Position numbers and translations under genes: made by a program
The notes under the pieces: generated by a model
The model's database searches: none
The model's input: only the letters and a program-made list of their open reading frames with translations
What the model was told of the DNA's origin: nothing
In this document: positions 24,725 through 33,201 of the stretch, one piece after another
Numbering within the stretch: the stretch's first letter is position 1
How the letters are laid out: each line of letters starts with the position of its first letter
Assembly (NCBI RefSeq): GCF_000425065.1
Contig: NZ_AULB01000019.1
Coordinates: 1-64,000 of the forward strand
Reading direction: 5' to 3'
Length of the DNA: 64,000 nucleotides
Origin: Actinomadura rifamycini DSM 43936
GTDB lineage: Bacteria; Actinomycetota; Actinomycetes; Streptosporangiales; Streptosporangiaceae

Positions 24725-26353
24725 GTGTCCGAACCCTCTTCCCTACGGCGCGCGCTCGGGCTGGTGACGATCTCGCTCGGCGTCGCGCTGATCGTGGTCG
24801 ACGCCACGATCGTCAACGTGATCGTCCCGTCGGTCATCGAGGACCTCGGGATCGGCTCCGCCGAGGCGCAGTGGACGCAGGAGTCGTACGCGATCGTCTT
24901 CGCGGCGTTCCTGCTGCTCGCCGGGCGCGTCGCCGACATCGTCGGCGCCCGCCGGGTGTTCGTCGCCGGGCTCGTCGCGTTCGGCGCGACCAGCGTGCTC
25001 GCCGGCGTCGCACCGGACGGCGGCCTGCTCATCGCCGCGCGGTTCCTGCAGGGCGCCGGCGCGGCGATGATCCTGCCGACGTCGCTGTCCCTGCTCAACG
25101 CGACCTTCACCGGCGCGGCGCGCGGCCGCGCCTTCGCCGTCTGGGGGTCGACGATCGGCGCCGCGTCGGCGCTCGGCCCCGTCCTCGGCGGGTGGCTCAC
25201 CGAGCAGGCGTCCTGGCGCTGGGCGTTCGGGATCAACGTGCCGCTCACCGCGCTGCTGTGCGCGGGCGCGCTGCTGTTCTTCGCGCCGTCGCCCCGCGCC
25301 GGCGGCCGGATCGACGCGGCGGGCGCCGTCCTGTCCGTGCTCGGGCTCGGGCTGCTCGCGTTCGGGCTCGTCGAGGGCCGCCACTACGGCTGGTTCGCGA
25401 GCGTCCGGCCGCTGGAGCTCCCCGGCGCGACCTGGGGCGCCGGACCGTCGCCCGCCTTCGCCGCGCTCCTCCTGGCGGTCCTGCTGCTCGCCGCGTTCGT
25501 CCGCCGGCAGGTGCGGCTGGTGCGGCGCGGCGACGCCGGGCGGGCGCTGATGGACGTGCGGCTGTTCTCCATCGCGTCGTTCCGCAACGGCAACGTCGTC
25601 ACGCTGATCATCGGCATGGGCGAGTTCGGGGTCCTGGCGGTGCTGCCGCTGTGGCTCCAGTTCACCCTCGGGTACAGCGCGCTGGAGGCGGGGCTCGCGC
25701 TCGTCCCGCTGGCGGCGGGCAGCTTCTGCGCGAGCGGCGCCGCGTTCGGCATGCCGGTGTCGCCGCTCGGCCAGGTCCGGCTGGGGCTGGCGCTGGAGGT
25801 CGCCGGGCTGGCGGCGCTCGGGCTCGTCGCGTCCCCGGACAGCTCGTGGTGGCCGGTCGCGCTCGCCCTGTTCGGCTACGGCGTCGGCGTCGGGTTCGCG
25901 ACGGCGCAGGTCACGAACGTGGTGCTCGCGGACGTCCCGCCGCGCAGCGCGGGGCAGGCGTCCGGCGTGCAGAGCGCGTTCCGCGAGCTCGGGTTCGCGC
26001 TCGGCATCGCCCTGCTGACCACCCTGTTCTTCACCGCGCTCGGCGCCCGGATCCGCGACCGGCTCACCGCGGACGGCGTCCCCGACGGGGCGGCGGACGC
26101 GCACGCCGGCGCCGTCACCGACTCCGCCGGCGCCGCGATCGGCACGCTGGCCGGACGGCCCGAGACGGCGCCGGTCGCGGACGCGGCGCGGGCCGCGATG
26201 GCCGACGGCGTCGCGCTCTGCTCCTACGCCGCCGCGGCCTGCGTCGTCATCGGCCTCGTCGCGACCGCCCTCATCCCCGCGTCCCGCCCCGCGGCGGACG
26301 GCGGGCGGCCGCGGGACGGGGCCCCGGCGGACGCCGCGGAGGTCAGGACCTGA
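24725..26353 (+). CDS. DHA2-family MFS exporter (14 TM)
   Basis: A 542-residue EmrB/QacA-type permease. TM1 begins LGLVTISLGVALIVVDATIVNVIVPSVIEDL, and 'WTQESYAIVFAAFLLLAGRVADIVG' covers TM2 and the motif A loop. The motif C-like segment GAASALGPVLGGWLTEQASWRWAFGINVP is clear. About 14 helices, with an Ala/Asp-rich C-terminus. GTG start at 24725, eight nt after GGAGG. An in-frame ATG at 24710 overlaps that ribosome-binding site. Paired with the divergent MarR repressor. Its last 11 bases overlap the convergent L,D-transpeptidase gene. Likely drug or toxic-metabolite efflux, substrate unknown. Confidence 0.88.
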   Translation: MSEPSSLRRALGLVTISLGVALIVVDATIVNVIVPSVIEDLGIGSAEAQWTQESYAIVFAAFLLLAGRVADIVGARRVFVAGLVAFGATSVLAGVAPDGGLLIAARFLQGAGAAMILPTSLSLLNATFTGAARGRAFAVWGSTIGAASALGPVLGGWLTEQASWRWAFGINVPLTALLCAGALLFFAPSPRAGGRIDAAGAVLSVLGLGLLAFGLVEGRHYGWFASVRPLELPGATWGAGPSPAFAALLLAVLLLAAFVRRQVRLVRRGDAGRALMDVRLFSIASFRNGNVVTLIIGMGEFGVLAVLPLWLQFTLGYSALEAGLALVPLAAGSFCASGAAFGMPVSPLGQVRLGLALEVAGLAALGLVASPDSSWWPVALALFGYGVGVGFATAQVTNVVLADVPPRSAGQASGVQSAFRELGFALGIALLTTLFFTALGARIRDRLTADGVPDGAADAHAGAVTDSAGAAIGTLAGRPETAPVADAARAAMADGVALCSYAAAACVVIGLVATALIPASRPAADGGRPRDGAPADAAEVRT

Positions 26354-27575
26354 GCGGGGACGTCGTCACGGCCTCGCGGTCGGTGGTGTTCGACCACTTG
26401 CCGAACGGGACCTCCCAGTAGCCCCAGCCGTTCCACCAGTCGAGCTTCCGCGCGGTGCCGGTGATGTTGACGATGTCGCCCCGGTACGACCAGTGGTAGA
26501 GCCACTTGGCGTCCTGGGCGGGCGACCGGACGCAGCCGTGGCTGCAGTTGCGGTTGCCGAGGCAGGCCGGGTCGGACGTGTTCTCGTGGATGTACTCGCC
26601 GCTGTTGGAGATGCGGGTCGCCCACGGGACCTGCTCGTCGTAGTAGCCGGGGTCGCCCTTCTTCTTGCCGGGGGACACCATCCGCTCCATGCGGCTGCGG
26701 TCCATGGTGAGGTGGACGCCGCTGGTGGTGAGCAGGTGGTCGACGCCGTCGGCCCACACGTCGCCGCCGGAGCCGAGGCTGACGCCCCAGCTCCGGACCG
26801 TCTTGCCGTTCTCCCGGACGACGAGCTCGTGCGTCTTCGCGTTGATGTCGACGACGTGCGAGTCACCGATCTTGAAGCGGCGGGTGACGTCCTTGGCGCC
26901 GAACACGTCGTCGCCGATCTTCAGGCCCGCGTAGTGGACGGTGACCGACACCTCCTGGTTCGGCGCCCACGGCTTCTTCGGGCGGAACACCAGGGACGGG
27001 AGGCCGTTGAAGGAGTGGCCCTTGTCGAGCCAGCGCCATGAGCCGACGGTCGGCTTCGTCGACGACAGCTCGATGCTCTTCTCGATCAGCGGCTTGGCCC
27101 GCTCGGGGACGTCCTTGGTGAACTGGATGAAGATCGGCATGCCGGTGCCGACGGTCTCGCCCGCGCTCGGCACCACGTTGCTGATCCGGGTGGCGGCGAC
27201 CGCGGTCGTGGTGCGGAAGGCGCTGGCCGCGGTCGCCGTCCGCCCCTGCGGCGACGTCGCCGTGGCCTGCACCCGGTAGCTCCCGCCGGGCGCGAGCGTC
27301 CAGGACGACCGCCACGTCGTCTTGTCGGCGGACAGCGCGCCCGGCACCGGCTCGCCCTTGAGGGTCACGGCGACCGTGCCGAGCGTCCCGCCGGACGCCT
27401 TGACGACGACCCCCTGGTCCGGGCGGGCGCGCGCGTCGCCGTTCGCCGGGGTGATCGTTACCGTCGGGGCGGCGGCCGCGGTCTTCGCGGGGGCGACGCC
27501 GCCCCCGCCCCCGCCGCCGCACGCCGTCGCCAGTCCGAGGACCAGCGCCATGGCCATGGCCGTCTTGCCTCGCAC
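26343..27575 (-). CDS. L,D-transpeptidase lipoprotein (YkuD, Ldt)
   Basis: A 410-residue peptidoglycan cross-linking enzyme of the mycobacterial LdtMt2 layout: a lipoprotein signal (GLATAC, Cys19) with a Gly run, two Ig-like domains (about 40-120 and 125-245) and a YkuD catalytic domain (about 250-375). The active site reads YIHENTSDP then NCSHGCVRSPAQD, with the nucleophile in SHGC. The C-terminal extension WWNGWGYWEVPFGKW is also typical. It makes 3-3 cross-links outside the membrane and is insensitive to most penicillins. GTG start at 27575 after GAGGAG (4 nt). A longer frame to 27647 has no site. Confidence 0.9.
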   Translation of the reverse strand: MRGKTAMAMALVLGLATACGGGGGGGVAPAKTAAAAPTVTITPANGDARARPDQGVVVKASGGTLGTVAVTLKGEPVPGALSADKTTWRSSWTLAPGGSYRVQATATSPQGRTATAASAFRTTTAVAATRISNVVPSAGETVGTGMPIFIQFTKDVPERAKPLIEKSIELSSTKPTVGSWRWLDKGHSFNGLPSLVFRPKKPWAPNQEVSVTVHYAGLKIGDDVFGAKDVTRRFKIGDSHVVDINAKTHELVVRENGKTVRSWGVSLGSGGDVWADGVDHLLTTSGVHLTMDRSRMERMVSPGKKKGDPGYYDEQVPWATRISNSGEYIHENTSDPACLGNRNCSHGCVRSPAQDAKWLYHWSYRGDIVNITGTARKLDWWNGWGYWEVPFGKWSNTTDREAVTTSPLRS

Positions 27576-27930
27576 CGTTCTCCTCTTGTCAGGGGGATCG
27601 AGTGATGATCTGTGACGCCGATTCTCCCGCTCGGGTTCGCCCGTCAACAGGTATTTCCCGAAGACCGCCCGGCGTTTCCGGGGAACTTCGGGGAACAGGT
27701 GCGAATTTTCGGCATTTACGCAGGTCAGGGGCGGAACTCGATCTTCTGCTCAAGAGTGGGGAGCGCCTTGTTAAAAGGCGGCGGTCCATGCCGATCCGCC
27801 CTGCGAAGCTGAACCGTGGCCACCTGCGCGGACGTCCGCGTCAGCGGCGGAGGGGACGCGCGGACGCGGCCCGTCAGGACGCCCGGCGAGGCCGGCATGG
27901 GTGAGTCTTCGGCATGGAGGGACTTGCGAG
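27576..27930. other. Regulatory gap upstream of exopolysaccharide cluster
   Basis: 355 bases between divergent genes, partly AT-rich. I see a direct repeat CGGGGAAC at 27679-27686 and 27689-27696, and a small hairpin at 27764-27780 (CGCCTT / AAGGCG, loop GTTAA). GGGGAAC resembles -35 elements of ECF sigma factors, but I found no matching -10. No gene is supported. I looked for a c-di-AMP-type riboswitch for the cell-wall enzyme and did not find its conserved blocks. Confidence 0.5.
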
Positions 27931-29361
27931 ATGAGTGCCATCGACTCCGGGGCCCGCGCGGACCTCGCCGCCCCCGGCGGCGCCGCGGCGCCCGCCCCCG
28001 GCACGCCGCCGGTCCCGTACCGCCGCAGGACGCGCGGCCCGCGCCTGCTGCCGGCCCTCTACCCGGTGTGCCTCGCCGCCGCCGACGGCTGGGCGATGGC
28101 GGCCGCGGTCACGGCCGCGCAGCCCGGGCGGCCGGACCGCGCGCTGCCCGCCGCGGCCGCCGCGGCCGTCATCGCGCTGAACGCGGGCGGCGGGCTGTAC
28201 CGGGCGCGGCGCGGCCCGTCGCTGCTGACCGACCTGCGGGGGCTGCTGGTCCGCGCACTGCTGGTGGGGACGGTCGCCGCGGTGCTGCTCGCGGCCGGCC
28301 CGGTCGCCTGGCTGCGGCTGCTGGCGCTCGCCGCGGCCGTCCCGGTCGCGTCCCGCGCGCTCGCGAACGGCGCGGCCCGCGTCTACCGGTGCCGCCGCTC
28401 CCGGTCCCGTCCCGCCCTGGTCGTCGGGGTCGGCGGCACGTCCGGGCGGCTCGTCGAGCTGCTGCGGGCGCGCGGCGAGTTCGGGCTCGCCCCGGTCGGC
28501 CAGGTCGCCGCCGGGCTGCCCGCCGAGCCGGTGCCGCCCGTGCTCGGCGACATCGCCGACGTGCCGGTGCTCGTCGACAAGCACGGCGTCGGCACCCTGA
28601 TCGTCGTCGCCGAGGACGTCGCGCCCGAGCAGCTCGACTCCGTCCTGCGGCTGTCGTTCGGCCTCCCCTGCGAGACGCTGCTCGTGCAGCCCCCGGCGGC
28701 GGTCGTCCCGGTCGAGCCGGGCCGCCGCGAGTACCTCGCCGGGCTGCCGTGCGCCCGCGTGGACTGGCGGCTGCGCGACCCCGCCCGCCGGTACGCGAAG
28801 CGGCTGCTGGACGTGTCCGTCGCGGCCGCCCTGCTGCTCCTGGCGGCGCCGCTGCTCGCGGCGTGCGCGGTCGCGGTGCGGCTGGAGGGCGGGCCCGGCG
28901 TGCTGTTCCGGCAGCGGCGGATCGGGCTCGGCGGCGAGGAGTTCGTGCTGCTGAAGTTCCGCACGCTGAAGCCGGCGGACGAGCAGGAGGCCGACACCCG
29001 CTGGACCGTGCGGGGCGACCGCCGCATGGGCCCGGTCGGACGGTTCCTGCGAGACACGTCCCTGGACGAGCTGCCGCAGCTGTGGAACGTCGTGCGCGGC
29101 GACATGAGCCTCGTCGGCCCGCGCCCGGAACGCCCCCACTTCGTGGAGCAGTTCTCCCGCACCTGCCCCGGCTACCTGCTGCGGCACCGCGTCCCCGTCG
29201 GCATGACCGGCTGGGCGCAGGTGCACGGATTCCGGGGCGACACGTCCATCGAACTGCGCGCGCGCCTGGACAACCACTACATCGACCACTGGTCGTTCGG
29301 CGCCGACCTCAAGATCCTGCTGCTGACCGTCCGGGCCGTCCTCGGGAGGGACTCCGGATGA
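27931..29361 (+). CDS. Priming sugar-phosphate transferase (exopolysaccharide, WbaP-like)
   Basis: A 476-residue polyprenyl-phosphate sugar-1-phosphate transferase that starts polysaccharide assembly on undecaprenyl phosphate. Four N-terminal TM helices (about 30-150), a nucleotide-binding-like central domain (PALVVGVGGTSGRLVELL), a fifth helix (KRLLDVSVAAALLLLAAPLL) and the catalytic domain follow: FRQRRIGLGGEEFVLLKFRT, PQLWNVVRGDMSLVGPRPERP and GMTGWAQVHGFRGDT. The ATG at 27931 lies 10 nt after GGAGG. First gene of a plus-strand EPS cluster. Its stop overlaps the Wzy-like start (ATGA). Confidence 0.9.
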   Translation: MSAIDSGARADLAAPGGAAAPAPGTPPVPYRRRTRGPRLLPALYPVCLAAADGWAMAAAVTAAQPGRPDRALPAAAAAAVIALNAGGGLYRARRGPSLLTDLRGLLVRALLVGTVAAVLLAAGPVAWLRLLALAAAVPVASRALANGAARVYRCRRSRSRPALVVGVGGTSGRLVELLRARGEFGLAPVGQVAAGLPAEPVPPVLGDIADVPVLVDKHGVGTLIVVAEDVAPEQLDSVLRLSFGLPCETLLVQPPAAVVPVEPGRREYLAGLPCARVDWRLRDPARRYAKRLLDVSVAAALLLLAAPLLAACAVAVRLEGGPGVLFRQRRIGLGGEEFVLLKFRTLKPADEQEADTRWTVRGDRRMGPVGRFLRDTSLDELPQLWNVVRGDMSLVGPRPERPHFVEQFSRTCPGYLLRHRVPVGMTGWAQVHGFRGDTSIELRARLDNHYIDHWSFGADLKILLLTVRAVLGRDSG

Positions 29362-30695
29362 CGGAGGCGTGGCGGGGGCGCCCGAGCTGGATCGCGGCGG
29401 CCACCGTCGCCTGCGTCGGCGTCCCGCAGGGCGGCCCGGCGTTCGGCTCCGGCGTCGAGGTCACCGCGGGCGACGTCGCGAGCGTCGTGCTCATGGCGGC
29501 CGCCGCGATCCTGGTCGTGCGGAGCCGGACGCGCGTGCCGCGCGCGGCGCTGCTCGCGTTCGGCCCGCTGGTCGCGACGCTCGGCGTCACCACCGTCTGC
29601 TCGTCCGACATCGCGGCGAGCCTGCCCGGGTACCTCCGCGACCTGCAGATCTTCGTGCTGGTGCCGCTCGCGGTCGTCCTGGTGTGCCGGGACCGCCGCG
29701 ACCTCGGCATCGTCTGCGGCGCGGTGCTCGGCCTCGGGCTCGCGGAGGCCGGGTACGGGATCTGGCAGGCGGCCACCGGCAACGGCGCGTCGATCGGCGG
29801 CGCCAACATCCGCGCCGTCGGCACGTTCGGCGCGGTCGACGTCATGGCGATGTCGGTCGTCGCCGCGTTCGCGTTCGTGCTGGCGACGGCGTACCTGCTC
29901 GCGGGCGTCCGGCGGTCCCGCGGCACCGTCCCCGCCGCGCTCGCCGGGCTGGCCGTGCTCGGCGCGGCGCTCGTCCTCGCGCTCAGCCGCGGGACGTGGC
30001 TGGCGCTCGGCGCCGCGATCGTGCTGATGCTCCTCCTGTTCGACCGCCGGCTCGCGGTGCGCGCCGTCGCGTGCGGCGCGGCACTGGTGCTGCTGTTCGG
30101 GGTGTTCACGGGCGGCGACTCGTCCGCCGTGACGGCGCGCGCGCGGTCCATGGTGGGGTCCGTCACCGAACCGGACCGGTCGGTGAACGACCGGTACCAC
30201 CTGTGGTCCGCCGCCCAGGGGATGTGGCGGGACGACCCGCTCACCGGCGTCGGCGTGAAGAACTTCGCGGAGTACCGCGACACCTACGCGGGGATCGAGC
30301 TGTCGTCGGGCAGCGAGACCCACGACCCCGTCAACGGGTACGTGCGGCAGTCGCTGCTGTCGCCGCACAACCAGTACCTGCTGGTCCTCGCCGAGCAGGG
30401 CCTCGTGGGCCTCGCCGGGTTCGCGCTGATGCTCGCGGCGGTCGTCCGGGGCCTGTGGCTGCGCCGCCGCCCCCGCGACCCGCTCTGGCTCGCCGCCGCG
30501 GGCGCCATGGCGTTCCTGCTGACGAACTTCTGCTACTCCGACCTCGGCGGGCCGACGACCGTGCTCACCGCGGTCCTGCTCGGCGTCGCCGCCGCCCGCG
30601 CCCTCGGCCCGCGCCGCCCCGCCCCCGCCCTCGTCGACCGGCACGGCTTCCGCGTCCACCGGCCGGCCGCCCACGCGCCCGGCGGGGCGCCATGA
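29358..30695 (+). CDS. O-antigen ligase/Wzy-like polymerase
   Basis: A 445-residue integral membrane protein with about ten to eleven helices and a large extracytoplasmic loop (DRYHLWSAAQGMWRDDPLTGVGVKNFAEYRDTY ... LLSPHNQYLLVLAEQG). This is the Wzy_C/O-antigen-ligase signature (GVGxxNF and SPHNxYL). It polymerises or ligates lipid-linked repeat units outside the membrane. The ATG overlaps the previous stop by 4 bp, and its own stop overlaps the flippase start, so translation is coupled along the cluster. Confidence 0.85.
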   Translation: MTEAWRGRPSWIAAATVACVGVPQGGPAFGSGVEVTAGDVASVVLMAAAAILVVRSRTRVPRAALLAFGPLVATLGVTTVCSSDIAASLPGYLRDLQIFVLVPLAVVLVCRDRRDLGIVCGAVLGLGLAEAGYGIWQAATGNGASIGGANIRAVGTFGAVDVMAMSVVAAFAFVLATAYLLAGVRRSRGTVPAALAGLAVLGAALVLALSRGTWLALGAAIVLMLLLFDRRLAVRAVACGAALVLLFGVFTGGDSSAVTARARSMVGSVTEPDRSVNDRYHLWSAAQGMWRDDPLTGVGVKNFAEYRDTYAGIELSSGSETHDPVNGYVRQSLLSPHNQYLLVLAEQGLVGLAGFALMLAAVVRGLWLRRRPRDPLWLAAAGAMAFLLTNFCYSDLGGPTTVLTAVLLGVAAARALGPRRPAPALVDRHGFRVHRPAAHAPGGAP

Positions 30696-32497
30696 CCGCC
30701 ACCGCGCGCACCGCGAAGGGGACGCGGGGCCCCGGGTTCGGCGGGACGACCGGCCGGTCCGGCCGGTCCGGCAAGGCCGGGACGGCCGGGGCGGGCGGGT
30801 CCGTGGGGCGCGCGGCGGCGCTGTCGGGGGCGCTCGTCGCCGCCGGCACCGGCCTCGGGTTCCTGCGCGACCTCGTCATGGCGCACCAGTTCGGCGCGAG
30901 CCGCGGCACCGACGCGTTCCTCGTCGCCTGGACGATCCCGGAGACGGTGTCGCCGCTGCTCATCGAGGACGCGATGGCGCTGCTCATGGTGCCGGTCGTG
31001 ACCCGGCTGCTCGCCCGGGGGGACGGGCTGCGCGGGTTCGTCGGCCGCACCCTGCCGCGCATGGTCGCGGTCCTCGCCGTCGTGACCGTCACGCTCGCGC
31101 TCGCCGCGCCCGCGGTCGTCGCGCTGCTCGCGCCCGGCCTGCCGGGGCACGGGCCCGCGGTGCTGTGCGTCCGGCTCACCGCGGTCACCGTCGTCACGTT
31201 CGGGATCGCCGGGTTCATGAGCGCGACGCTGCGGGCGCACCACCGGTTCGGCCCGCCCGCCGCGATCTACGCCGCCTACAACGTGGGCATCCTCGCGCTG
31301 ATCGCGGTCCTGGCCGGGACCGCCGGGGTCACCAGCGCCGCGATCGGCGTCGCGGCCGGCAGCGTCCTGATGGTCGCGGTGCAGGCGCCCGCGTTCGTCC
31401 GGTGCCTGCGGGACGCGCCCCCGCGGCGGCTCCCCGCGGACGCGCCGCGCCTCGCCCTCGCGGCCGTCGCGCCCGTCGTCGTGTACACGGTGACGCGGCA
31501 GGCGCAGGTGTTCGTGGAGCGGTTCCTCGGCTCGGGCCTGGAGGCGGGCGCGATCTCGCACCTGAACTACGCGCAGAAGGTCGCCCAGGTCCCGATGATC
31601 ATGTCGCTGATGATCGTCACGGTGACGTTCCCGCGGCTCGCCCGCGCCTCCGCCGACGGCGACGTGCGCGGCGTCGCCCGCCGCATCCGGCAGGACCTCG
31701 CCGCCGCGGGCGCGATGGTGCTGTGCGCCACCGCGTTCCTCGTCGCGTTCGCGCCCGCCGTCATCGAGGTGCTGTTCGAGCACGGCGAGTTCACCGCCGA
31801 CGACACCCGCGACACCGCCGCCATCATGCGCGTGTACGCGGTCGGCCTGTGGGGCCACATGGCCGTGGGCCTCGCCGCCCGCGCGTTCTTCGCGCACGGC
31901 CGTCCGCGGTGGGGCCCCGCCGGGGTGCTGGCCGCCGGACTCGTCGTGACCGCCGCGGTCGGCGCGGCGCTCGCCGCCACCGCCGGGACGCTCGCGCTCG
32001 CCGCCGCGAACGCCGCCGGGATCACCCTCGCCGCCGTCCTGCTGATCGCCGGGCTGCGGGTCCGGGTCGCGCCCGTCGCGCTGCGCGGCATCGCCGCCGA
32101 CACCGGACGGCTGCTGCTCGCGGCCGTCGGCGCCGGCGCGGCCGGCCGGCTCGCCGCGGACGCCGTCGCCGGCGCGCTCGGACCGGACGCGCCCGCACCG
32201 CTCGTCCTCGCCGCGGGCGGCCCGGCGACGGCCGCGGCGTTCGCGCTCCTGCTCGTCCTCGCCGGCCGCGACCTCGTCGCGCCGTGGTCCGCCCGGCGCG
32301 GGCCCGGCCGCCGCGGGGCCGGCGCACGGTTCACCATCCGGCCGCGGCCCGCCCGCCGCGGCCGTTCCGACTCGGGGGAGACCAGTGACACAGCCGACCG
32401 AACCGGCCCGCCTGACGGGCCCGGCGCAGATCCCGCGGTCCGGCGGGACCCGCCGGGCGCCGCTGGTGCTGATGTACCACTCGATCGATCGCCGTGA
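30692..32497 (+). CDS. MurJ/MviN-like lipid-linked oligosaccharide flippase
   Basis: A 601-residue MOP-superfamily transporter with about 13 helices. Recognisable parts include GLGFLRDLVMAHQFGASRGTDAFLVAW, ISHLNYAQKVAQVPMIMSLMIVTVTFPRLA, and FEHGEFTADDTRDTA, which is characteristic of MurJ/MviN proteins. Within an EPS cluster it likely takes the Wzx role of flipping undecaprenyl-linked repeat units, rather than lipid II. The N-terminal 38 residues are low-complexity Gly/Ser/Lys. The last ~37 codons overlap the deacetylase gene by 113 bp in another frame, and that tail is hydrophilic and probably dispensable. Confidence 0.85.
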   Translation: MTATARTAKGTRGPGFGGTTGRSGRSGKAGTAGAGGSVGRAAALSGALVAAGTGLGFLRDLVMAHQFGASRGTDAFLVAWTIPETVSPLLIEDAMALLMVPVVTRLLARGDGLRGFVGRTLPRMVAVLAVVTVTLALAAPAVVALLAPGLPGHGPAVLCVRLTAVTVVTFGIAGFMSATLRAHHRFGPPAAIYAAYNVGILALIAVLAGTAGVTSAAIGVAAGSVLMVAVQAPAFVRCLRDAPPRRLPADAPRLALAAVAPVVVYTVTRQAQVFVERFLGSGLEAGAISHLNYAQKVAQVPMIMSLMIVTVTFPRLARASADGDVRGVARRIRQDLAAAGAMVLCATAFLVAFAPAVIEVLFEHGEFTADDTRDTAAIMRVYAVGLWGHMAVGLAARAFFAHGRPRWGPAGVLAAGLVVTAAVGAALAATAGTLALAAANAAGITLAAVLLIAGLRVRVAPVALRGIAADTGRLLLAAVGAGAAGRLAADAVAGALGPDAPAPLVLAAGGPATAAAFALLLVLAGRDLVAPWSARRGPGRRGAGARFTIRPRPARRGRSDSGETSDTADRTGPPDGPGADPAVRRDPPGAAGADVPLDRSP

Positions 32498-33167
32498 CGA
32501 CGACCCGCACCTGGTCACCGTGTCGCCGCGCCGGTTCGAGCGCCAGCTCGCCTGGCTGCGGGCGCGCGGCCTGCGCGGCGTCGGCATGCAGGAGCTGCTG
32601 TACGCGCACGGCGCCGGACGCGCCCGCGGGCTCGTCGGCCTCACCTTCGACGACGGGTACGCGGACTTCGCGACCCGCGCCGTCCCGGTGCTGCTGCGGT
32701 ACGGGTTCGGCGCGACCGTGTTCGTCGTGTCCGGCCGGATCGGCGAGCACAACGCGTGGGACAGCGACGGCCCCGGCGGGCGCGGCCCCCGCAAGCCGCT
32801 GATGACCGCCGAGCAGGTCCGGACGGTCGCGGGCGCGGGCGTCGAGGTCGGCTCGCACGGCCGGCTGCACGTCCCGCTCCCCGACGCCGGCGACGACGCG
32901 CTCCGCGTCGAGCTCGCCGAGAGCAAGGCGGCGCTGGAGGAGATCCTCGACCGCCCGGTCAACGGGTTCGCCTACCCGTACGGCCGCGCGGGCGAGCGCG
33001 AGGTCGAGGCCGTCCGCGCCGCGGGCTACGGCTACGCGTGCCACATCGCGCCCGGCGCCGCGTCCCGCCACGCGCTCCCGCGCACGTACGTCGGCGACGC
33101 GGACGGCCCGCTGCGGCTGCGCGCGAAGGTCCTCCGCCACGAACTCCTGCAACGGAGCCGCATATGA
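32385..33167 (+). CDS. Polysaccharide deacetylase (NodB-type)
   Basis: A 260-residue CE4-family deacetylase. The metal and catalytic motifs are LTFDDGYADF (motif 1), EVGSHGRLHVPL (H-x3-H, motif 2) and NGFAYPYGRAG (motif 3). It would remove N-acetyl groups from amino sugars of the repeat unit. There is no signal peptide or TM segment, so it is predicted to act in the cytoplasm on the lipid-linked precursor, which is unusual for CE4 enzymes. The GTG start at 32385 has a good ribosome-binding site (GGGGGAG) even though it lies inside the flippase gene. It is followed closely by the first GT4 gene. Confidence 0.85.
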   Translation: MTQPTEPARLTGPAQIPRSGGTRRAPLVLMYHSIDRRDDDPHLVTVSPRRFERQLAWLRARGLRGVGMQELLYAHGAGRARGLVGLTFDDGYADFATRAVPVLLRYGFGATVFVVSGRIGEHNAWDSDGPGGRGPRKPLMTAEQVRTVAGAGVEVGSHGRLHVPLPDAGDDALRVELAESKAALEEILDRPVNGFAYPYGRAGEREVEAVRAAGYGYACHIAPGAASRHALPRTYVGDADGPLRLRAKVLRHELLQRSRI

Positions 33168-33201
33168 CCCCCGCCCGCCGCGTCCCGTCCGGGGGTGCGG
33201 C

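Noticed and set aside
27576..27750. c-di-AMP (ydaO-type) riboswitch upstream of the L,D-transpeptidase
   Set aside because: Such riboswitches often precede actinobacterial cell-wall enzymes, but the conserved blocks are not present in this leader.
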